DNA of 64,000 nt from Mucilaginibacter sp. 14171R-50. Lineage in GTDB: Bacteria > Bacteroidota > Bacteroidia > Sphingobacteriales > Sphingobacteriaceae. A model generated the notes under the pieces. That model was not told the origin of the DNA. It was given only the letters and a program-made list of their open reading frames with translations, and ran no database searches. Shown here piece by piece: positions 58,983 through 64,000 of this stretch (positions are counted from its first letter, which is position 1; every line of letters starts with the position of its first letter). Both the position numbers and the translations under genes were made by a program. The stretch is from NCBI RefSeq assembly GCF_010093045.1, contig NZ_CP048115.1:3968001-4032000 (forward strand), in the 5' to 3' direction.

Positions 58983-61613
58983 ATGGAAGCAGTGCTAAAT
59001 AACACAACAGTAGATTATCCAAAAAATAAACCGCTTCACAGTCTTATAAACGAAAGCGCGGCGAAGTACCCGGATAAGATAGCGCTGAGGTTTCACCACA
59101 CGGCGCTTACTTATACCGAATTAAACAATACGGCAAACCGGCTTGCTAAGGAGTTGCTTAAACTGGGCGCAAAAACCGGCCAAATAATAGGTTTGGCGCT
59201 CGACAGGTCGCCCGAGATGGTGATATCGCTGCTGGCCATACTCAAAACCGGCGCCGCTTATGTGCCGTTGGACCCCGAATATCCAAAAGATCGCATAGAG
59301 TTTATGCTGGACGATTCGGCGGCCACTATACTTCTTACATCGACAAAATATAAAGGCCATTTTGCCTCAAATACCACCGAGGTTTTGATAGAGGAAGCGC
59401 TGTTAAATTCGGCCAGCTACTCAAACGATGAGCCTGACACCAATGTAACCGGACAAGACCTGGCTTATGTGCTGTACACCTCAGGATCTACGGGCAAACC
59501 AAAAGGCGTGCAAATTGCGCATCATAGCCTGGTAAACTTAATGTACAGCCTGCAAAAAGCCCCCGGCATTAATTCGGAAGATAAAATGCTGGCTGTAGCA
59601 ACCATATCGTTTGATATAGCAGGCGTAGACCTTTACCTGCCATTAAGCTGCGGTGCCGAGATCATTTTGGCCGACTCTATTACCGCCAAAGACGGCCGCG
59701 CCCTGCTGGATATCATCCGCGAACAAAGCATTACCATTTTACAGGCTACCCCGTATACATGGCGCATGATGCTGGAAGTTGGTTGGGACGAATACCTGCC
59801 TATAAAAGTATTTTGCGGCGGCGAAGCAATGGCTAAGGACCTGGCCGAAAGATTATTATCGCGCGCTAAAGTGGTATGGAATATGTATGGCCCTACGGAA
59901 ACCACCATATACTCAATTATTAAACAGGTAACCGATGCCAACGATATTACCATTGGCTGGCCGGTTGATAACACGCAGGTGTATATTTTGGATGAGGAAC
60001 GAAACAACCTTACCGACGGCGAGATAGGTGAAATTTATATTGGCGGCGCCGGCATGGCGTGGGGGTATCTGAACCGCCCCGACCTTACAGCCGAACGATT
60101 TATAGACAGCCCCTTCGCCCCGGGCGAAAAGATTTACCGCACCGGCGATTTGGCGAAACTAAAGCCAGATGGCGATATTGTTTACCTGGGCCGTATAGAT
60201 CACCAGGTAAAAGTACGGGGCTACCGTATAGAACTTGGCGAAATTGAACATAACCTGGGCAAGCAGGAAGGCATTAAACAGGCGGTGGTCATCGCCCGCG
60301 AAGATACGCCCGGCATTCCGCGCTTAGTGGCGTATGTGGTGCTGGAATCGGGCCAGACAGGCATACCCGATAAAAGCATGCTCGACAGTTGGGATAAGGC
60401 GTTACTTGAAGTTTTGCCCGAATACATGATGCCCGACGATTATGTGCTGATCGAGGTTATCCCCTCCACGCCAAACGGAAAAATAGATCGCAAGGCCTTA
60501 CCCAAGCCCGATTACAGCCACATTAACCGGTCAGAAGAATATGTGGCGCCGCGTACAAGCAACGAAAAGCTGGTTGCCGATATATGGGAAGAAATGATGG
60601 GGCTGAACAAGATCAGCATATTTGACAATTTCTTTCAGTTGGGTGGCCGTTCGCTTGTGGCGGTTAAAATAATGGCGCGTTTAGAACAGGAAACGGGTAA
60701 ACGCCTGCCGCTGGCCACTTTATTTGAATATTCTACCGTTGAAAAGCTTGCAGCAAGATTGGAGATAGATGCCGAGGCGATCACCTGGGAATCGCTGGTG
60801 CCCATTAAGCCCAAAGGCAGTAAAATGCCGCTTTATATTGTGCACGGCGCGGGACTAAATGTGCTGCTGTTTAACGCCCTTGCCATGAACATGGACGACG
60901 AGCAGCCGGTTTATGGCCTGCAGGCAAAAGGCTTAAATGGCATTGATGAGCCACTGGATGTAATGGAAGAGATCGCCGCCAACTATGTGGACGAGATCAT
61001 TAACCACGACCCGGTTGGCCCTTATGCCGTTGCCGGTTACTCATTAGGGGGACTCATAGCTTACGAAATGGCCAAGCAGATGCTGACCTTAGGCAAGGAT
61101 GTAAAAATGCTGGCCATGTTTGATACTTATGCCGACCAAACGCAGAAGTATGACCCCTGGCTCAAGAAAAAGCTTTCAAATGCCTGGTTCTTCATCAAGC
61201 AGCTGGCCTACACACCCTTACTTTTTATACAGGACCCCAAACGTACAATTGAATACAAAAGCCGCGAAGTTGGCCGCCGTATCCAAAAGATATATAAAAA
61301 CATCTTCCCGGGTAAGGTAAAGAAAAAGGAAGGTTTTTCGGCATATACCGACGAGATACACGAACGGAGCCTGGCAGCGCAGCGCAATTACCTGTTAACC
61401 CCGGTAAACATCGCTATCGAGCTTTTCCGTGCCAAAAAGAAAACATTTTACATGGACGATTTTGAGTTCCTGGGATGGAAGCCCTTTGCCCTTAAAGGCG
61501 TAAACGTTCATGATATCCCCGGCGAGCACAACACCATCTTCGCCCCGCCAAACGACAAGCAATTTGCCAAAGTATTGCAGGAATGTTTGGATAAGGCAGC
61601 GAAGCACGATTAA
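58983..61613 (+). CDS. Mono-modular NRPS: adenylation-carrier-thioesterase (A-PCP-TE)
   Basis: 876 aa. The A domain (about 20-500) has YTSGSTGKPKGVQIAH (from about 165), NMYGPTETTIYS, GYLNRPDLTAERF, YRTGDLAKL and HQVKVRGYRIELGEIE. The PCP domain has FFQLGGRSLVAVK with the phosphopantetheine Ser at 557. The TE domain (about 620-876) has AGYSLGGLIAYEMA with nucleophile Ser at 687. There is no condensation domain. The specificity pocket cannot be read safely; FDIAGVDLYLPL suggests an amino or keto acid. It lies last in the polysaccharide cluster, 98 nt after the glycosyltransferase gene, so it may load an acyl group for polysaccharide decoration or make a small molecule. No phosphopantetheinyl transferase lies near. 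Confidence 0.92.
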   Translation: MEAVLNNTTVDYPKNKPLHSLINESAAKYPDKIALRFHHTALTYTELNNTANRLAKELLKLGAKTGQIIGLALDRSPEMVISLLAILKTGAAYVPLDPEYPKDRIEFMLDDSAATILLTSTKYKGHFASNTTEVLIEEALLNSASYSNDEPDTNVTGQDLAYVLYTSGSTGKPKGVQIAHHSLVNLMYSLQKAPGINSEDKMLAVATISFDIAGVDLYLPLSCGAEIILADSITAKDGRALLDIIREQSITILQATPYTWRMMLEVGWDEYLPIKVFCGGEAMAKDLAERLLSRAKVVWNMYGPTETTIYSIIKQVTDANDITIGWPVDNTQVYILDEERNNLTDGEIGEIYIGGAGMAWGYLNRPDLTAERFIDSPFAPGEKIYRTGDLAKLKPDGDIVYLGRIDHQVKVRGYRIELGEIEHNLGKQEGIKQAVVIAREDTPGIPRLVAYVVLESGQTGIPDKSMLDSWDKALLEVLPEYMMPDDYVLIEVIPSTPNGKIDRKALPKPDYSHINRSEEYVAPRTSNEKLVADIWEEMMGLNKISIFDNFFQLGGRSLVAVKIMARLEQETGKRLPLATLFEYSTVEKLAARLEIDAEAITWESLVPIKPKGSKMPLYIVHGAGLNVLLFNALAMNMDDEQPVYGLQAKGLNGIDEPLDVMEEIAANYVDEIINHDPVGPYAVAGYSLGGLIAYEMAKQMLTLGKDVKMLAMFDTYADQTQKYDPWLKKKLSNAWFFIKQLAYTPLLFIQDPKRTIEYKSREVGRRIQKIYKNIFPGKVKKKEGFSAYTDEIHERSLAAQRNYLLTPVNIAIELFRAKKKTFYMDDFEFLGWKPFALKGVNVHDIPGEHNTIFAPPNDKQFAKVLQECLDKAAKHD

Positions 61614-61694
61614 AACGGAATTTAACGGATAGTTACATTTAACGATTCTCGTAACCTATTTATTTACCTCAAGAGCCTGATGAACGGAACATAA

Positions 61695-61862
61695 GCTTTA
61701 AATGCGGCATTGGCCTGTTCGGGTAGTACAAGCATTGCCTCAGCACACCCTTTAAAAGAACAGGACGCAGCCGCGACTTTTCTTTGGTCACTTTCTTTTG
61801 AGAGAAAAGAAAGTAACATCCACAGGCTTTACAATTGAAAGGTGCCATTCCTAACGAAGAAC
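61695..61862 (-). repeat. MITE-like unit, copy C (opposite orientation)
   Basis: The reverse complement of copies A/B: AATGCGGCATTGGCCTGTTC, AACAGGACGCAGCCGCGACT, CTTTTGAGAGAAAAGAAAGT and CCATTCCTAACGAAGAAC. It lies just after the NRPS gene, 18.5 kb from copies A and B and inverted to them. Confidence 0.85.
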
Positions 61863-61904
61863 TAAAAACGGGGTTGCTTCGCCGCACAACCCTTCACTCC
61901 ACCT

Positions 61905-61965
61905 GGCTCGCAATGACATGTTTGTTATGTATAATCGGGAGATTGCTTCGTACCTCGCAATGACG
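61905..61965. repeat. Dispersed palindromic repeat, partial copy 3
   Basis: GGCTCGCAATGACATG, then GGGAGATTGCTTCGTACCTCG and CAATGACG. It is the right half of the element seen at 27288-27371 and 44778-44870, following the inverted MITE copy. Confidence 0.8.
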
Positions 61966-61974
61966 AAAGTTTTA

Positions 61975-62367
61975 TTACAACGGCCTACCTATCTCCCAAT
62001 GATGCCCGTGCGGATCTATAAAATGCCCTAAGCGGTAGCCGTATGGTTGATCGGCAACGGGGTAAACAGTTTCAATACCTTCCGCTACCGCGCGCGCCGC
62101 GAATGTGTCGGGGTCGGCCACCATCAATCCAATTCGCACACTTATTCCGCCCAGCGCCTCCGGCGTAAAATTCCCATGTGCAGGCGATGCATCCGCAACA
62201 ACGATACGCGCGCCTTCAATAGAAAGTTCGGCCACAGTAGCGCCATCCGGATCAGTATTGCCGCCCAAAACCCGGGCACCAAAAGCCCGTTTATAAAAAT
62301 CAATAGCACCAATGGCGTTACTCACACTCAAGGTAGGGATGATAAAGGCGGAAAAATTATTTGCCAT
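61975..62367 (-). CDS. VOC/glyoxalase-fold protein (PhnB-like)
   Basis: 130 aa. It shows IPTLSVSNAIGAIDFYKRAFGA near the N-terminus, EGARIVVADASP in the middle and a C-terminal YGYRLGHFIDPHGHHWEIG, which is the DPFGHxW block of PhnB-like VOC proteins. Its enzymatic activity is unassigned; such proteins often bind metal via the late His/Glu. It is a lone gene on the minus strand flanked by a repeat and a divergent macroglobulin gene. Confidence 0.88.
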   Translation of the reverse strand: MANNFSAFIIPTLSVSNAIGAIDFYKRAFGARVLGGNTDPDGATVAELSIEGARIVVADASPAHGNFTPEALGGISVRIGLMVADPDTFAARAVAEGIETVYPVADQPYGYRLGHFIDPHGHHWEIGRPL

Positions 62368-62493
62368 AATTAGTTGGTTTATAACGTAAAACTATCGAAA
62401 TAAAAACACTTTTTGTGTGAGCAAATATATTTTCCACCCTATATTAATCTGCCAAAAGTTTTTTAAATTCATAGCAATTTACCCAACCTTGCT

Positions 62494-64000
62494 ATGAATT
62501 ACATTTCTAACCTTTTCCGTTCACGAAGAGGGCAAATCATTGTATCTGTATCGCTTATCCTTATCGCTTTGGTAATTTATTTTGCCAGGCAGCACCATCG
62601 CAACAATTTAAAGGTCGACGCTGCATTCGGCAGGTACATTGAATCGTACACCACAGGTGTTATTTCCAAACAAAGCACCATCCGCATAAAACTGGCGGGC
62701 GAGGTGCAGGTTGCTCACGCGCAAAACGAACAACTGAAGGATGATATTTTTGATTTTTCGCCATCGATAAAGGGAAAGGCCTATTGGGTTGACGACCGCA
62801 CTATCGAGTTCAAGCCCGAAGCCGCGCTGGATGTCGACAAAAAATACAGCGCCGAATTTAACCTGGGTAAAATTGTTAAGGTAGACGATCACTTTGAACA
62901 GTTTAAATTTGGGTTTCAAACCATTAAGCCCGATTTCAGTGTAACATTCGCGGGCCTGCGAAGCGAGAGCGCCACCTCCGGCGAAAAAATGAAGCTTACC
63001 GGCACCATACAAACCGCCGATGCAGAAGATCAGGCAGGTGTAGAAAAGCTGCTGAATGTTACTTATACCACGCCGGTAAGCGTAACCTGGGTACATAACC
63101 CTATTGCCAAATCGCACCAATTTACCATTACAAAGATCACCCGTACCAATGTTGCTAACCCGCTCACGGTTGATTGGGATGGCGGCAAGTTGGATATCGA
63201 CAAAAAAGGCAGCGAGGAGTTTAGGGTGCCGGCCCTTGGCGAGTTTAAGGTACTTGATATTAAGGCTGTTATGGATAACGACCAGTACGTGGCCGTTCAA
63301 TTCTCCGACCCTATTATGGTGGGCCAGGAACTCGGCGGACTTATCGGTATCAATAACTCATCCGACCTGGCGTACACCATCGATGGCAGCGTTGTAAAGG
63401 TTTATGCCCCCGAACGCTTGCAAGGTAACTTCAGCGTTTTTGTAAACGAGGGGGTTGAAGACATTTATCACCGAAAAATAAAAAAGGCTTTTACCGCTAA
63501 TGTGTTTTTTGAGAACCGCGAGCCGGCCGTAACCATCCCCGGCAAAGGCGTGATACTTCCCGATTCGGGTAAGCTAATGATGCCTTTTGAGGCCGTGAAC
63601 CTGAATGCTGTAGATGTGAGCATCATCAAGATTTACGAAAACAACGTGCCGCAATATTTTCAAAACAATGGTTTTGATGGCGGTTACGAGTTGCGGCATG
63701 TGGGTAAACCTATCGTTCAAAAAACTATCAGGCTGGATACCGATAAGGGCTTAAACCTTAACAAAAAGAACCGTTTTATGCTGGATGTTGACCAGCTGAT
63801 GCGTGCCGAACCGGGCGCAATATATCGTGTGATCATCGGTTTCCGTAAAGAATACTCGTTATACAATTGCAGCGTGGGCAAATTAGCAGCCAAAAATGAC
63901 GACGATGATTATGATGAAAATGAATATGCAGGTGATAACATCAGCAAGGTAAACGACGAGGACGATGACTTTTGGCAGCGGTACGATAATTATTATCCCG
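62494..64000 (+). CDS. Alpha-2-macroglobulin family protein, 5' part (cut by window end)
   Basis: At least 502 codons open from the ATG at 62494 with no stop to the window end. An N-terminal hydrophobic helix (GQIIVSVSLILIALVIYFA) gives a signal or anchor. The rest is beta-rich macroglobulin-like domains (STIRIKLAGEVQV, FSPSIKGKAYWVDDRTIEFK, AVQFSDPIMVGQELGGLIGI) and an acidic segment (NDDDDYDENEYAGD). The length and domain run fit the ~1800-aa bacteroidetal A2M proteins. A thioester site would lie beyond the window, so functionality is unknown. A 690-nt reverse frame inside it is a shadow. Confidence 0.88.
   Translation, partial: MNYISNLFRSRRGQIIVSVSLILIALVIYFARQHHRNNLKVDAAFGRYIESYTTGVISKQSTIRIKLAGEVQVAHAQNEQLKDDIFDFSPSIKGKAYWVDDRTIEFKPEAALDVDKKYSAEFNLGKIVKVDDHFEQFKFGFQTIKPDFSVTFAGLRSESATSGEKMKLTGTIQTADAEDQAGVEKLLNVTYTTPVSVTWVHNPIAKSHQFTITKITRTNVANPLTVDWDGGKLDIDKKGSEEFRVPALGEFKVLDIKAVMDNDQYVAVQFSDPIMVGQELGGLIGINNSSDLAYTIDGSVVKVYAPERLQGNFSVFVNEGVEDIYHRKIKKAFTANVFFENREPAVTIPGKGVILPDSGKLMMPFEAVNLNAVDVSIIKIYENNVPQYFQNNGFDGGYELRHVGKPIVQKTIRLDTDKGLNLNKKNRFMLDVDQLMRAEPGAIYRVIIGFRKEYSLYNCSVGKLAAKNDDDDYDENEYAGDNISKVNDEDDDFWQRYDNYYP

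Noticed and set aside
62608..63300. 230-codon reverse ORF inside the macroglobulin gene
   Set aside because: The plus strand has an open, domain-consistent frame throughout; the reverse frame is a shadow.

Overview
The window looks like a chromosomal segment of a Bacteroidota bacterium, most likely family Sphingobacteriaceae (Mucilaginibacter/Pedobacter-like). This is inferred from the gene complement (TonB receptor with a carboxypeptidase-regulatory-like N-domain, Bacteroidota-type arginine decarboxylase, GMC oxidoreductase/ThuA pair, bacteroidetal alpha-2-macroglobulin). It also rests on promoter-like TAnnTTTG motifs, the scarcity of Shine-Dalgarno sequences, and dispersed GTCATTGCGAGG-type palindromes. 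No rRNA, phage, CRISPR or transposase gene was seen.

Most novel region (1-3996): a Ro60/TROVE protein (5' end outside the window) is followed by a noncoding stretch (about 1400-2155) holding six tandem structured elements. Each has an outer helix, a conserved 7-nt left internal-loop strand (TGCCGTA, one TGTCGTA), an 8-bp inner helix that differs in sequence but keeps its pairing, and a conserved (T/A)TACTTC(G/A) after that helix. This is the architecture of Ro-binding Y RNAs. Four elements carry T-arm-like hairpins. Two carry nearly complete, circularly permuted tRNA modules whose anticodon arm is replaced by a GNRA-capped hairpin and whose acceptor stem is closed by a loop. Two overlapping nucleotidyltransferase genes follow. 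I read this as a Ro-Y RNA-nucleotidyltransferase RNA-handling island with an unusually large and diverse Y RNA set.

4-20 kb: tRNA-Pro(TGG); ThuA and GMC oxidoreductase; MOSC protein; class A PBP; a 1063-aa outer-membrane protein (MA-like peptidase motif, beta-propeller, Omp85-like barrel); MsrB; a GIY-YIG-like protein; an XRE/S24 regulator; bioF-bioD; 3-hydroxyacyl-CoA dehydrogenase; small proteins. 20-27 kb: arginine-themed genes (argS, arginine-deiminase-family protein, ctlX, speA) plus a membrane-tethered HTH protein.

27.4-39 kb: assimilatory sulfate reduction and siroheme genes (sulfite reductase, cobA, a precorrin-2 dehydrogenase/TauE fusion, cysH, cysD, cysN), then a PhnA-like protein and a TonB receptor. 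Both the sulfite-reductase operon and the TonB receptor are preceded by unannotated 24-codon ORFs with tandem cysteine codons (Cys-Cys and a terminal Cys4). They look like cysteine-sensing leader peptides and suggest that the receptor belongs to the sulfur regulon.

39-49 kb: proB-proA, a Rieske/DUF2231 protein, a 1.35-kb gene-free nest of MITE-like repeats, mnmA, topA, a small conserved protein and an FGGY kinase. 49.7-61.6 kb: an exopolysaccharide locus (receiver protein, receiver-like/sugar-transferase fusion, short TolC-like protein, Wzc-like protein, 45-aa membrane protein, Wzy-like polymerase/ligase, acetyltransferase, flippase, glycosyltransferase) ending in a stand-alone A-PCP-TE synthetase. 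61.6-64 kb: repeats, a VOC protein and the start of an alpha-2-macroglobulin gene cut by the window end.

Many spacers hold short, locus-specific, degenerate inverted word repeats, a recurrent structure that normal annotation does not explain.
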